From Bog-756 sp963725275 (lineage in GTDB: Bacteria; Actinomycetota; Acidimicrobiia; Acidimicrobiales; RAAP-2), in the NCBI GenBank assembly GCA_963725275.1, contig CAVRXS010000005.1:496001-560000 (forward strand): a DNA stretch of 64,000 bases, written 5' to 3'. Shown here piece after piece: positions 9,034 through 18,100 of this stretch; position 1 is the first letter of the stretch, and every line of letters starts with the position of its first letter. Both the position numbers and the translations under genes were made by a program. The notes under the pieces are model-generated. The model was given only the letters and a program-made list of their open reading frames with translations, was not told where the DNA came from and ran no database searches.

Positions 9034-10179
9034 GTGACCACCGGGACCCGATCGGCTCCCGACGCCCGTCGCACGCGGCTCGACCGGGTGCGGGCCCGGA
9101 TGGACGAGCTCGCAGTGGACGCCCTGCTCCTCTCCCACGGGGCGGACCTGCCGTGGTTGACCGGATACCGGGCCATGCCACTCGAGCGGCTGACCCTGCT
9201 GGTGCTACCTCTGGACGGCGAGCCGGTGCTGGTGGTGCCGGCGCTCGAGGCACCGAGGGTGCCCGACTCCGAGGGCCTGTTCGCACTCGAGCCGTGGTCG
9301 GATGCCGAGGATCCCATCGATCTCGTCGAGCGCATGCTGCCCCGATCGGGCCCGGTGCGCCTCGGTATCTCTGACCGGGCCTGGTCCACGACGGTCCTCG
9401 CACTCCAACGCCGCCTGTCCGGCGCCGAGTGGGTGGAGGCGTCGCGTGTGACTGCACCGGTCCGTGCGGTGAAGGACGAAGGAGAGCTCGAGGTGCTGCG
9501 CGCTGCGGCGGTGGCGGCCGACCGGGTGGCCGCGGTCCTCCAGGCCGGGGGCATCCCGCTCATCGGCCGAAGCGAGGCCGACGTCTCGGGTGAGATCGCC
9601 TCGCTCCTGGTCGCAGAGGGCCACAGCCGTGTCAACTTCGCCATCGTGGGGAGTGGACCCAATGCCGCCAGTCCTCACCACGAGCCCGGCAGTCGGGTCA
9701 TCGGTCGGGACGAGACCGTCGTGTGCGATTTCGGTGGAGCGCTCTCACTCGACGGTGGCGTCGGGTACTGCTCCGACATCACCCGGACGGTGGTGACCGG
9801 CCCGCCGTCCGACGAGGTCCGTGAGTGCTACGAAGTCCTCGAGGAGGCGCAGCGGGCGGCGGTTCTCGCGGCACGGGCCGGGGCGACAGCCGAATACGTC
9901 GACGGCGTGGCCAGGCGGCTCATCGGGGCGGCGGGATTCGGTGACCTGTTCATCCACCGCACCGGTCACGGCATCGGCATCGAGGAGCACGAGGATCCCT
10001 ACCTGGTGACGGGCAACCAGGAGGAGCTCCGGCCCGGGCACGCATTCTCGATCGAGCCCGGCATCTACCAGCCGGGCCGCTTCGGGATGCGCCTCGAGGA
10101 CATCGTCGTGATCGCGCCGGACGGCTCGCCCGAGCCACTCAACACCGTGGATCACGGCCTGATGGTCGTCGACGTCTGA
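9034..10179 (+). CDS. M24 family metallopeptidase, Xaa-Pro aminopeptidase like
   Basis: 381 residues. The N-terminal creatinase-type domain (~1-150) is followed by a pita-bread domain. The five metal ligands are visible: Asp in CDFGG, Asp in CSDITRT, His in HRTGHGIG, Glu in SIEPGIY and Glu in LEDIV. It probably removes an N-terminal residue before proline from peptides in the cytoplasm. GTG 9034 sits eight bases after the lipB-lipA stop; ATG 8983, inside the previous gene, is the alternative start. Confidence 0.85.
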   Translation: MTTGTRSAPDARRTRLDRVRARMDELAVDALLLSHGADLPWLTGYRAMPLERLTLLVLPLDGEPVLVVPALEAPRVPDSEGLFALEPWSDAEDPIDLVERMLPRSGPVRLGISDRAWSTTVLALQRRLSGAEWVEASRVTAPVRAVKDEGELEVLRAAAVAADRVAAVLQAGGIPLIGRSEADVSGEIASLLVAEGHSRVNFAIVGSGPNAASPHHEPGSRVIGRDETVVCDFGGALSLDGGVGYCSDITRTVVTGPPSDEVRECYEVLEEAQRAAVLAARAGATAEYVDGVARRLIGAAGFGDLFIHRTGHGIGIEEHEDPYLVTGNQEELRPGHAFSIEPGIYQPGRFGMRLEDIVVIAPDGSPEPLNTVDHGLMVVDV

Positions 10180-10188
10180 GGAGGCTCT

Positions 10189-10914
10189 GTGGATCTCGGC
10201 ATCGAGGGGAAGGTGGCTCTGGTCACCGCGGGATCGAAGGGACTGGGTCAGGCGTCGGCGATGGCTCTGGCCGCCGAAGGGGTGCGGGTCCTCATCTCGG
10301 GGCGCAACGAGGACGCGCTCGAGCTCGCTCAGCGAGCGGTGCTCGAGCTCGGCGGCGAGGTGGCCACCCTCTCGGGTGACGTGACCGATCCGGACGAGCC
10401 GGCCCGTCTTGTGGAGGCAGCGCTCTCGCGTTTCGGTGGGCTCGACATCCTCGTGGCCAACGCCGGCGGTCCGCCGCCCGGACGCGCGCTCGATGTCGGA
10501 GACGACGCACTGTGGTCGGCCATTAACGCCAATCTGATGGCCTCGGTCCGCCTGGTCCGCGAGGCCCTCCCCCCGATGCGGGCTGCCGGATGGGGGCGGA
10601 TCTGTTGCATCACCTCCTACACCGTCGTGCAGCCGGTACCGGTCCTCGCCCTCTCCAACGCGGCCCGGGTCGGGTTGTGGGGGTGGGCCAAGACCGCAGC
10701 GCAAGACCTCGCGGCCGAGGAGAGTGGGATCACGCTCAATCTGCTCTGTCCGGGCCCGCACGCGACCGACCGGATGAAGCAGCTCGGGGGATCCGGGGCG
10801 ATGGGCGATCCCGCCGACTTCGGCGCCGTGACCGCTTTTCTCTGCTCGATGCAGGCCGCATTCGTCAACGGTTCGGCCATCGTGGTGGACGGGGGCTCGA
10901 CCCTGGCCCTCTAG
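10189..10914 (+). CDS. SDR family oxidoreductase with altered catalytic motif
   Basis: 241 residues, GTG start four bases after a strong AGGAGG (10179-10184). TAGSKGLG is the cofactor loop, NAGG follows strand 4 and VDGG is near the end. Ser143 is in place, but the Tyr-x3-Lys pair is replaced by Ser156 and Arg160 in LSNAARVGLWGWAKT. A divergent SDR subgroup with this change is commonly annotated as 3-oxoacyl-ACP reductase, but activity is uncertain. Nine bases separate it from the M24 gene, so they are cotranscribed. Confidence 0.8.
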   Translation: MDLGIEGKVALVTAGSKGLGQASAMALAAEGVRVLISGRNEDALELAQRAVLELGGEVATLSGDVTDPDEPARLVEAALSRFGGLDILVANAGGPPPGRALDVGDDALWSAINANLMASVRLVREALPPMRAAGWGRICCITSYTVVQPVPVLALSNAARVGLWGWAKTAAQDLAAEESGITLNLLCPGPHATDRMKQLGGSGAMGDPADFGAVTAFLCSMQAAFVNGSAIVVDGGSTLAL

Positions 10915-11017
10915 TCCCTGGGGTTGATGCGGCCGGGTTGGCTCCAGGTCGGGTTCCCGGTGCGGAACGTCGGCTTCTGATCGAGATCCGTGCGACACAG
11001 CTATCGTCGGGTCACCG

Positions 11018-12058
11018 ATGTTGTTCCTCCCCGAAGCTGTCGGTCCGAGCGACCCCGTGCCTGCCACCATCGACCGTGGGCCAGGCTCGGTCCGCAGGAC
11101 GTCCACGATCGACACCGCGCGACCGGACGGATTCCAGGGTGCTCTGGTCATGACCGCCCGGGCCCGCGACCTCCGGACGGCTCCCGATGCCACGCCGGTG
11201 GTGACCGACCAGGTCGACCTTTCGCTGCGGGTCGACAGCGCGAACCGGCAGGTTCTCTCGATCGTCTCCTCTCCGGCTCTACCGGGCTTGGATCAGCTGG
11301 TCGGGTGCGCGGTCGGTCCAGGATTCCGGTGGCGGGTCAACGCTGCCTGCCCCGGCGAGCGCGAGGCAGGCACCCTGCTCCATCTGTTGTTGGACGACCT
11401 CCCGGGCGCTGCATTGGTCTCGGGGTACTCGCCGCAGCGGGCCGGCGCGCTCGATCAGATTCGACAGCGGCCCGAGGGCGCTGTCGAAGGCACGTCGGGC
11501 ATGACCCGGTTGTTGGAAACCCAGGACGACCTCTGCGCCGGATGGGCCCACGACGCCACCCTGATGGTGACCATCCGGTCCACCGGGGAGGTCCCGGTGT
11601 CGACAGGACCGCCGGCCCCGTCGCTCGAACGGGAGGACGACCCGCTGGCCTGGCACCCGATGTCCCCGCTCCCTCCCCACGCGATGCGCCGCCGCCGCCG
11701 TCTCGACGTCGTGGGACCCGGTCGCTCGGGCGAGGTGCACCGCTTCGACGCCCACTTCCGTGACAGCCACATGGACCAGGACGGAGCCGAGTGGGTCGTA
11801 CACGAGTACTCCGCGACCGGCACGTTCGACATGGTCGGGGGCAGTGTCCTCGACATCGGGGCCGAAGCCCGCGTGCTCCCGTGGATGGAGTGCCCAGGGG
11901 CGGTGGCCAGCGCCGGACGGTTGTCCGGCATGTCCATCGCGGAGCTCCGGACCCGGGTGCGACGGGAATTCACCGGCGGCACCACCTGCACCCATCTCAA
12001 CGACACCCTTCGGGCGCTGGGTGACCTGGAGGTCCTCGCCGGGCAGCTGTCGGGCTGA
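11018..12058 (+). CDS. DUF2889 family protein
   Basis: 346-residue protein of unknown function. The segment from SVRRTSTIDTARPDGF to the end, with ECPGAVASAGRLSG and the closing TCTHLNDTLR, matches what I recall of DUF2889. No signal peptide or membrane span. It starts at ATG 11018; the arginine-rich N-terminal block belongs to the family, so a later start is unlikely. TATCGT at 11002-11007 may be its -10. It is convergent with the next gene. Confidence 0.65.
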   Translation: MLFLPEAVGPSDPVPATIDRGPGSVRRTSTIDTARPDGFQGALVMTARARDLRTAPDATPVVTDQVDLSLRVDSANRQVLSIVSSPALPGLDQLVGCAVGPGFRWRVNAACPGEREAGTLLHLLLDDLPGAALVSGYSPQRAGALDQIRQRPEGAVEGTSGMTRLLETQDDLCAGWAHDATLMVTIRSTGEVPVSTGPPAPSLEREDDPLAWHPMSPLPPHAMRRRRRLDVVGPGRSGEVHRFDAHFRDSHMDQDGAEWVVHEYSATGTFDMVGGSVLDIGAEARVLPWMECPGAVASAGRLSGMSIAELRTRVRREFTGGTTCTHLNDTLRALGDLEVLAGQLSG

Positions 12059-12065
12059 CGCGTAC

Positions 12066-12587
12066 TCAGCGGGGCGGCGGAGGAACCTTCGGTGGCGGGG
12101 GCACCTCCAACAGCGGGATCCGCGCCCCCGGAGCTGGCGGCGGCGGGAGCTCCGGAACGGGTGACGGCGTGGGGTCGTTGTCCGTGTCCACTGTCGGGGG
12201 TCGCAGCCGCTCGGCCTCGACTGGGTCGAACGGACGCACGCTTCCGTTTGATCCGGCACCGGAGTGCGGAACCGTCGACACCCGGGGTGCCGAACGCGAC
12301 CCCTTCCGTCCGGCGTGCGTCGGTGCGACGAAGCTCGGGGCCATCGTCAGGGGCTCATCATCCACGGTCGGCTCGAGCAGCGCGCCGGTCCCGTGGTGGG
12401 CCGCCTCCCTGTCGAAGTACCCAAATGCCGACGCCCGGCGCTTCTTGCGGTCCGCATTGCGGAACCGCCTGAGCACCAGCAATATGGCGGCGAGGACGGC
12501 GGCAACGGCCAGGACGAGGATCTCCAATTGCCCCCCACTGCCCGAGGCGCCCGGAGTCCCGCCCACGAGAAGGGCGATCACCTGCAT
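12066..12587 (-). CDS. Small membrane protein with proline-rich cytoplasmic tail
   Basis: 173 residues. One hydrophobic segment (~19-40: LEILVLAVAAVLAAILLVL) is followed by a basic stop-transfer stretch RRFRNADRKKRR and a long, probably disordered tail ending in PPPPKVPPPPR. Not recognised as a known family. A TACGAT hexamer (12597-12602, minus strand) lies nine bases before the ATG. The tail could bind SH3-like or scaffold partners, but that is speculation. Confidence 0.6.
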   Translation of the reverse strand: MQVIALLVGGTPGASGSGGQLEILVLAVAAVLAAILLVLRRFRNADRKKRRASAFGYFDREAAHHGTGALLEPTVDDEPLTMAPSFVAPTHAGRKGSRSAPRVSTVPHSGAGSNGSVRPFDPVEAERLRPPTVDTDNDPTPSPVPELPPPPAPGARIPLLEVPPPPKVPPPPR

Positions 12588-12630
12588 CCCAATCCATCGT
12601 ACCGATGAGGGTGCACTAACGCACGGGTTG

Positions 12631-13782
12631 TCACCGGACCGGGTGCCGGCTGGGGCGGAGCGACGAGGGGGGCGGAGGCAGATCGAGCTCGGACAGCGTT
12701 GTGTGCGCGTCGCTGTCGACGGGGGTCAAGACGAGCTCGGGAACCGAACGCGGCGTGCTGCGCGGCGTCACGAGGGTACCGATGCCCTGCACGCGGGCCC
12801 CGGTGGGGTCGCCGGCCGGCGATCCGAAGACGTGGAGGACACCGGAAGGACCCCATGGGTCGGGCGACACCGTGGTCCGCCATGAACCGCGGCGTCGTCG
12901 ACTGATGACCCACCCGGCCACGCCGGCCACGAGCACCAGTGCGATGACGATGCCGACCAGGACCGTCGTCGAATTGTCTGCGCGGCTGCGCTCCGTTGTC
13001 GGGGTGGCTCGTCGTGGCTTCCGGTGGGTCAGCGGGAGGGGCGCAGGGGTCGGCGGCGTCGCGTGCTGGAGCGAGACCGACTCGAGGAAGGCGACATCGA
13101 TGACCTGGGTCGGGCTGAGCCGGGCGGTGTTGGACGGGGCGGCGGACGAGGCGGCCTGGACCGCCGCCACGTAGGGTCCGGTGGCGAAGACGACCACCTG
13201 CTCGAGCGCGGCGACCGGTTGGGTGACCGTCACCGTGTAACCGGTGGCTCCGGCGATGCTCGGCACGTCGAAGGGGACGGCTGTTCCCGGCGTTCGGTAC
13301 GGGGCGACCAGTCCGGCCGCGAAGTTCTGTGCCGCGGCCGGGTCCCCGATCCGGAAGAGCAGCACCACGAGATCGTTCTCGCCCTGCCCGGGCCCGCCGG
13401 TGTCGCTCCAGAGGCGGATTGCGGCACCGAAGCCGGGACGCGCTGCCAGGGCGCCGAACGCTGCTTCGGCCTGGGTCGGATCCGAGGACTGGGCAGCAAA
13501 CGTCTCCGCGGTGAGCGGACCGTTGGTTGCTCCCGGGGCGGCCGCGGTGAACCCGGGGAGGCCGGGATCGACGATGAGGGCGCCGAGTTCCGAACCGGGC
13601 GGGGTGGTCGAGCTCGTCGACGGGGCAGGGGCTCGGAAGGTCGTCGGTGTGGATCCGGCGGGAGCCGGCGCGGCTGCGGCCGGCACGTCCACCGCCCAGG
13701 GCGACGCCGACAGACCGCCCAGCGTGAGCCCGAGAACCGCTCCGAGCGGCAGCCAATGCCGTCGACGTGGGCCGGTGATCAC
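12631..13782 (-). CDS. Exported, C-terminally anchored hypothetical protein
   Basis: 383 residues. Basic start and hydrophobic signal segment (~11-40), a Thr/Pro/Ser-rich stretch, an extracellular domain (~70-250), then a membrane span near residue 275-295 (VLVGIVIALVLVAGVAGWVI) and RRRRG, leaving a ~85-residue cytoplasmic tail. The topology resembles a type I membrane protein. I do not recognise a family. It follows metH with a 66-base gap and precedes the small membrane protein on the same strand. Confidence 0.6.
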   Translation of the reverse strand: MITGPRRRHWLPLGAVLGLTLGGLSASPWAVDVPAAAAPAPAGSTPTTFRAPAPSTSSTTPPGSELGALIVDPGLPGFTAAAPGATNGPLTAETFAAQSSDPTQAEAAFGALAARPGFGAAIRLWSDTGGPGQGENDLVVLLFRIGDPAAAQNFAAGLVAPYRTPGTAVPFDVPSIAGATGYTVTVTQPVAALEQVVVFATGPYVAAVQAASSAAPSNTARLSPTQVIDVAFLESVSLQHATPPTPAPLPLTHRKPRRATPTTERSRADNSTTVLVGIVIALVLVAGVAGWVISRRRRGSWRTTVSPDPWGPSGVLHVFGSPAGDPTGARVQGIGTLVTPRSTPRSVPELVLTPVDSDAHTTLSELDLPPPPSSLRPSRHPVR

Positions 13783-13848
13783 ACCGGAGAGCGTGGCCGA
13801 TCCGGACCCGCGCCGGTGGGATGGCGCGGTCGCCCGGCTGGGTCCCCG

Positions 13849-16800
13849 TCAGGCGACGAAGTACTTGGCCTGGGGGTGGTGGCAGATGATGGCGGTCGTC
13901 GTCTGTTCGGGGTGCAGCTGGAACCCCTCGCTGACCTCCACGCCGATCCGTTCGGCGGACAGCAGCTCGACCACCTTGGCGTTGTCCTCGAGATCGGGGC
14001 ACGCCGGGTAGCCCCAGGAGTAGCGGCCGCCGCGGTACTTCTGGCGGAACAGGCCGGTCAGGGTCGGGCCGTCCTCGCCGGCGAACCCGAGCTCCTCGCG
14101 GATCCGGTGGTGCCAGTACTCGGCCAGGGCCTCGGCCATCTCGACGCCGAGCCCGTGGAGGTAGAGGTAGTTCCGGTACTCGTTCGTCTCCTTCAGGCGC
14201 GCCGCCTCCTCGCTGAGGCGAGGTCCCATGGTCACCACCATGAAGCTGGCCCAGTCCGGTTCCTCGGAGTCGATGGAGCGGAAGAAGTCGCTGATGCACA
14301 GCCAGGGCGACTCGGTCTGGCGGGGAAACGTGTATCGCATGAGTTCCTCGCGCCGGCCCTCGTCCTCGAAGAGCACGAGGTCGTCACCGTCAGCGTTGGC
14401 CGCGAAGTGGCCCCAGGCCACTTGTGGGATGAGGAACTGCCCGGCCTTGGCCTTGGCCAGCTGCTCGCGCAAGAGTGCCCGGACCCGGTCCTTGAAGGCG
14501 GAGTCGTCCTCGCCCCCCTCGGGTCGGAAGCCCCACTGGTTGCGGAACAGGGCGGTCTCGTTGAGGTAGGTCGCAATGTCGTCGACGGGAATCCCCTTGG
14601 CCACCCTGCTCCCCAGGAACGGTGGCTTGAAGGTGGGGTTGTCCGTGGCCACCTCGGGTGACCGGGTGGGCAGGGTCTCTCCTCGTGCCAGTGCCTCTTC
14701 CGCTGCCTGCTTGCGCAGTTCGCTCTTGCGCGGTCCGAGGTCCCGTCCGCCGATGGTGGTCCCGAATTCGGGATCGTCCTCGCCGCTGCGGGCGAGTTCG
14801 ACCAACCGGTCCATCGTGCGCAGCCCTTCGAACGCGTCCTTTCCGTAGAAGAGGCGTCCCTGGTACACCTGCCGAAGGTCGCGCTCGACGTAGGTGCGGG
14901 TGAGCGCGGCCCCACCCAGGATGACCGGGATGTGGGCCAGGCCCCGCCGGTTGAGCTCCTCCAGGTTGTCGCGCATGATCAGGGTGGACTTGACCAGCAG
15001 GCCGCTCATCCCGATGGCGTCGGCGCCGGACGTTTCCGCTGCGTCCACCAGCTCGTTGATCCCGATCTTGATGCCCAGGTTCTTGACCGTGTAGCCGTTG
15101 TTGGTGAGGATGATGTCGACCAGGTTCTTCCCGATGTCGTGGACGTCACCCTTCACGGTGGCGAGGACCATCACGCCCTTGCCACCCTGGTCGGCCTTCT
15201 CCATGTAGGGCTCGAGGTAGGCGACCGCAGTCTTCATGGTCTCCGCTGAGCCCAGCACGAAGGGGAGCTGCATCTCACCGGAGGCGAAGCGCTCGCCGAC
15301 GGTCTTCATGCCGGCCAGCAGGAAGTCGTTGATGATCACCAGCGGGGTGTGCCCGTCGGCCATGGCCTCGTCCAGGTCGGCTTCGATGCCGTTGCGGTCG
15401 CCGTCGATGATCCGGTGCTCGAGGCGTCGCTCGACGGTCCATCCGGAGCGGTCCTCTCCCGCCGCGGCGGTCGCGGCCGCGACCCCCTCGAAGAGGGCCA
15501 GCAGCTCGGTGAGCGGGTCGTACCCCTCGCGGCGGCGGTCGTAGACGAGGTCGAGGCAGACCTCGCGGGCCCGCTCGTCGATCTTGGCCAGGGGCAGGAT
15601 CTTGGACGCGTGCACGATGGCCGCGTCGAGTCCCGCCTGCACGCACTCGTGCAGGAAGACCGAGTTGAGCACCTGGCGGGCCGCCGGGTTGAGGCCGAAG
15701 GAGACGTTGGAGAGCCCGAGGACGGTGTAGACGCCGGGCAGCTCGGCCTTGATGCGCCGGATGCCCTCGATGGTCTCGATGCCGTCCTTGCGGCTCTCCT
15801 CCATTCCGGTGGAAAGGGGGAGCGCGAGGGGGTCGAAGATGAGGTCCTCGGGCCGCAGGCCGTAGCGCCCGACAGCGATGTCGTGAATGGCCCGGGCCGC
15901 GCGCACCTTCCATTCGGCGGTGCGCGCCTGTCCCTCGGTGTCGATGCACGTGCACACCACCGCCGCGCCGAACTCCTTGGCCAGGGTGAGGAATGAGTCG
16001 AGCCGGGTGCCCTCGTCGTCCCCCTCTTCGAGGTTGACCGAATTGATCACCGCCCGGCCGCCGATCCAGGACAGCGCGGTCTCGATCACCGGCGCCTCGG
16101 TCGAGTCGACCACCAGCGGAGCGGTCGACTGGGTGGCGAACCTCGAGGCAATCGCCTCCATGTCGGCGACACCGTCGGCGCCTGTGTAGTCGACGCACAC
16201 GTCGATCAGGTGCGCGCCTTCTTTGACCTGGTCACGTGCCATGGCCACGCACGTGTCCCAGTCCTCCTCGAGCATCGCCTCGCGGAACCGCTTCGAACCG
16301 TTGGCATTGGTGCGTTCGCCGATCACCAGGAACGAGGTGTCCTGATGGAAGGGAACGGCCGTGTAGATGGAGGCGGCTCCGGGCTCGGGGCGCGGCTGGC
16401 GGGCGGCAGGGGTGAGGTCGCGACAGGCAGCCACCACGGCTGCCAGGTGGGCCGGGGTGGTACCGCAACAGCCCCCGATCACCGACACGCCCAGCTCGCC
16501 CACGAACTGGCGATGGAAGTCGGCCAGCTGATCGGGGGTGAGGTCGTAGTGCATGGCCCCGTCGACCACAGAGGGCAGTCCGGCGTTGGGCTGGCAGCTG
16601 ATCGGGACCGCGGCCTGGGCCGACAGATGGCGCAGGGGCTCGAACATCTCGGCGGGCCCGGTCGCGCAGTTGAGGCCGATCACGTCGACGTCCATTGCCG
16701 AAATGGCGATCAGGGCGGCTCCGATCTCGGTTCCCGGGAGCATGGTGCCGGTGAGCTCGATGGTGACCTGAACCTGGACGGGCACCCGCTGGCCCGCGGC

Positions 16801-17355
16801 AGCCATGGCACGACGGACACCGTTGACGGCTGCCTTTGCCTGCAGCAGGTCGAACACGGTCTCGATGACGAACAGGTCGACGCCCCCCTCGAGGAGGGCC
16901 GCGGCCTGGTCCCGGTAGGCATCCCTGAGGTCGGCGTAGCGGATCTGGCCGAGGGTCGGGAACTTGGTCCCGGGCCCGAGGTTGCCGGCCACCCAGCGCG
17001 GGCGGTCTGCCGTCGCGTAGTCGTCGGCTGCCTGGCGGGCGAGGCGGGCCGCGGCCAGGTTGAGCTCGTGGACACGGTGCTCCTGGCCGTACTCGGCGAG
17101 GACCGGTGCGAATGCGCCGAAGGCGTCCGTCTCGACGACGTCACAACCCACCTCGAGGAACGAACGGTGGACGCCCGAAACGATGTCGGGGCGGGTCACC
17201 ACCAACAGCTCGTTGCAGCCTTCGAGGTCGGGGCCACCGAAGTCATCGGCGGTCAGCCCGGCCAGCTGCAGGTTGGTCCCCATGGCGCCGTCGAAGATCA
17301 CGACGCGTTCGGCGACTGCCTGGAGGTAGCTCGATTCAGCGGGGGAGACGGCCAT
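13849..17355 (-). CDS. metH: Cobalamin-dependent methionine synthase
   Basis: Transfers a methyl group from 5-methyltetrahydrofolate to homocysteine through B12. 1168 residues with all four modules: the homocysteine/zinc domain with GLNCATGP and GGCCGTTP, a pterin domain starting near VIGERTNANGSKRF, the B12 domain with GDVHDIGKN, and the reactivation domain ending in GYPACPDLEDN and HHPQAKYFVA. Length and order are typical of full-length MetH. ATG 17355 follows TAGCCT by nine bases. It is divergent from the B12 adenosyltransferase gene. Confidence 0.96.
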   Translation of the reverse strand: MAVSPAESSYLQAVAERVVIFDGAMGTNLQLAGLTADDFGGPDLEGCNELLVVTRPDIVSGVHRSFLEVGCDVVETDAFGAFAPVLAEYGQEHRVHELNLAAARLARQAADDYATADRPRWVAGNLGPGTKFPTLGQIRYADLRDAYRDQAAALLEGGVDLFVIETVFDLLQAKAAVNGVRRAMAAAGQRVPVQVQVTIELTGTMLPGTEIGAALIAISAMDVDVIGLNCATGPAEMFEPLRHLSAQAAVPISCQPNAGLPSVVDGAMHYDLTPDQLADFHRQFVGELGVSVIGGCCGTTPAHLAAVVAACRDLTPAARQPRPEPGAASIYTAVPFHQDTSFLVIGERTNANGSKRFREAMLEEDWDTCVAMARDQVKEGAHLIDVCVDYTGADGVADMEAIASRFATQSTAPLVVDSTEAPVIETALSWIGGRAVINSVNLEEGDDEGTRLDSFLTLAKEFGAAVVCTCIDTEGQARTAEWKVRAARAIHDIAVGRYGLRPEDLIFDPLALPLSTGMEESRKDGIETIEGIRRIKAELPGVYTVLGLSNVSFGLNPAARQVLNSVFLHECVQAGLDAAIVHASKILPLAKIDERAREVCLDLVYDRRREGYDPLTELLALFEGVAAATAAAGEDRSGWTVERRLEHRIIDGDRNGIEADLDEAMADGHTPLVIINDFLLAGMKTVGERFASGEMQLPFVLGSAETMKTAVAYLEPYMEKADQGGKGVMVLATVKGDVHDIGKNLVDIILTNNGYTVKNLGIKIGINELVDAAETSGADAIGMSGLLVKSTLIMRDNLEELNRRGLAHIPVILGGAALTRTYVERDLRQVYQGRLFYGKDAFEGLRTMDRLVELARSGEDDPEFGTTIGGRDLGPRKSELRKQAAEEALARGETLPTRSPEVATDNPTFKPPFLGSRVAKGIPVDDIATYLNETALFRNQWGFRPEGGEDDSAFKDRVRALLREQLAKAKAGQFLIPQVAWGHFAANADGDDLVLFEDEGRREELMRYTFPRQTESPWLCISDFFRSIDSEEPDWASFMVVTMGPRLSEEAARLKETNEYRNYLYLHGLGVEMAEALAEYWHHRIREELGFAGEDGPTLTGLFRQKYRGGRYSWGYPACPDLEDNAKVVELLSAERIGVEVSEGFQLHPEQTTTAIICHHPQAKYFVA

Positions 17356-17364
17356 AGTCCCTCA

Positions 17365-17370
17365 AGGCTA
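17365..17370 (-). promoter_or_regulatory. Probable -10 of metH
   Basis: TAGCCT on the minus strand, nine bases from the metH ATG. The divergent gap (17356-17462) is too short for a cobalamin riboswitch, and none was seen. Confidence 0.4.
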
Positions 17371-17462
17371 CCGGCGGGGGAGTGGCGCTGGGACGGGGCA
17401 ACCGGGCGTGAGGAGCCGGTGGCAGGATTCGGTTCGTTTAGCATCGTGTCCGTGAGCGCACC

Positions 17463-18047
17463 GTGGTGAAGATCTACACGAAGACGGGGGACGACGGGAC
17501 CACCGGGCTGTTCTACGGGGGGAGGGTCCGCAAGGACGACCCCGTCATGCAGCTGACCGGCACGGTGGACGAAGCACAGGCGGCCCTCGGCCTCGCCCGG
17601 GCCGAAGCGGCTCCGGGTTCCGAGCTCGACGAGCTGCTGACCCTCATCGAGCGGGAGCTCTACGTGCTCATGGCCGAGGCGACCACCGCTGCCGCTCATC
17701 GCACGAAGCTCGTCGCAGGGAAGACGCTGGTCACCGAAGAGATGGTCGAGGCGCTCGAGTCGAGGATCGACGACCTCATCGGTCGGGTCGAGATGCCCCC
17801 CGACTTCGTGATCCCGGGGGCCAACCGGACATCTGCCGCCCTCGACGTTGCCCGGACGGTCGTGCGGCGGGCAGAACGCCTCCTGGTGTCGACACCGATC
17901 GAGGGCTCGCTGGTCGGTCGGTACCTCAATCGGCTCTCGGACCTCCTCTGGGCCCTTGCCCGGTGGGCGGAGGGCTCCGAGCACACACTCGCCCGCGGCA
18001 CGCCCCGAAGATCACGCCGCACCGGGTCGGCTGGGTCCCAGCCGTAG
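17463..18047 (+). CDS. pduO: Cob(I)alamin adenosyltransferase, PduO type
   Basis: Makes adenosylcobalamin from ATP and cob(I)alamin. 194 residues, five-helix family. KIYTKTGDDGTTGLFYGGRV at the N-terminus is the ATP-binding motif, followed by TVDEAQAALGLAR. The conserved RTSAALDVARTVVRRAER and the closing YLNRLSDLLWALAR are present. The N-terminal GTG pair at 17463 and 17466 gives the start. TAGCAT at 17439-17444 may be the -10. The product is the cofactor of the mutase encoded 7 kb downstream. Confidence 0.92.
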   Translation: MVKIYTKTGDDGTTGLFYGGRVRKDDPVMQLTGTVDEAQAALGLARAEAAPGSELDELLTLIERELYVLMAEATTAAAHRTKLVAGKTLVTEEMVEALESRIDDLIGRVEMPPDFVIPGANRTSAALDVARTVVRRAERLLVSTPIEGSLVGRYLNRLSDLLWALARWAEGSEHTLARGTPRRSRRTGSAGSQP

Positions 18048-18100
18048 TCGACGGAACCGACGACGAGCCACCCCACCACTGACCGAAGAGGAGCGACCCC

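Noticed and set aside
17356..17462. Cobalamin riboswitch between metH and pduO
   Set aside because: The gap is too short and no B12-box-like structure was seen.
16210..17469. 419-residue plus-strand open frame across metH
   Set aside because: Antisense shadow of metH; no homology signals.
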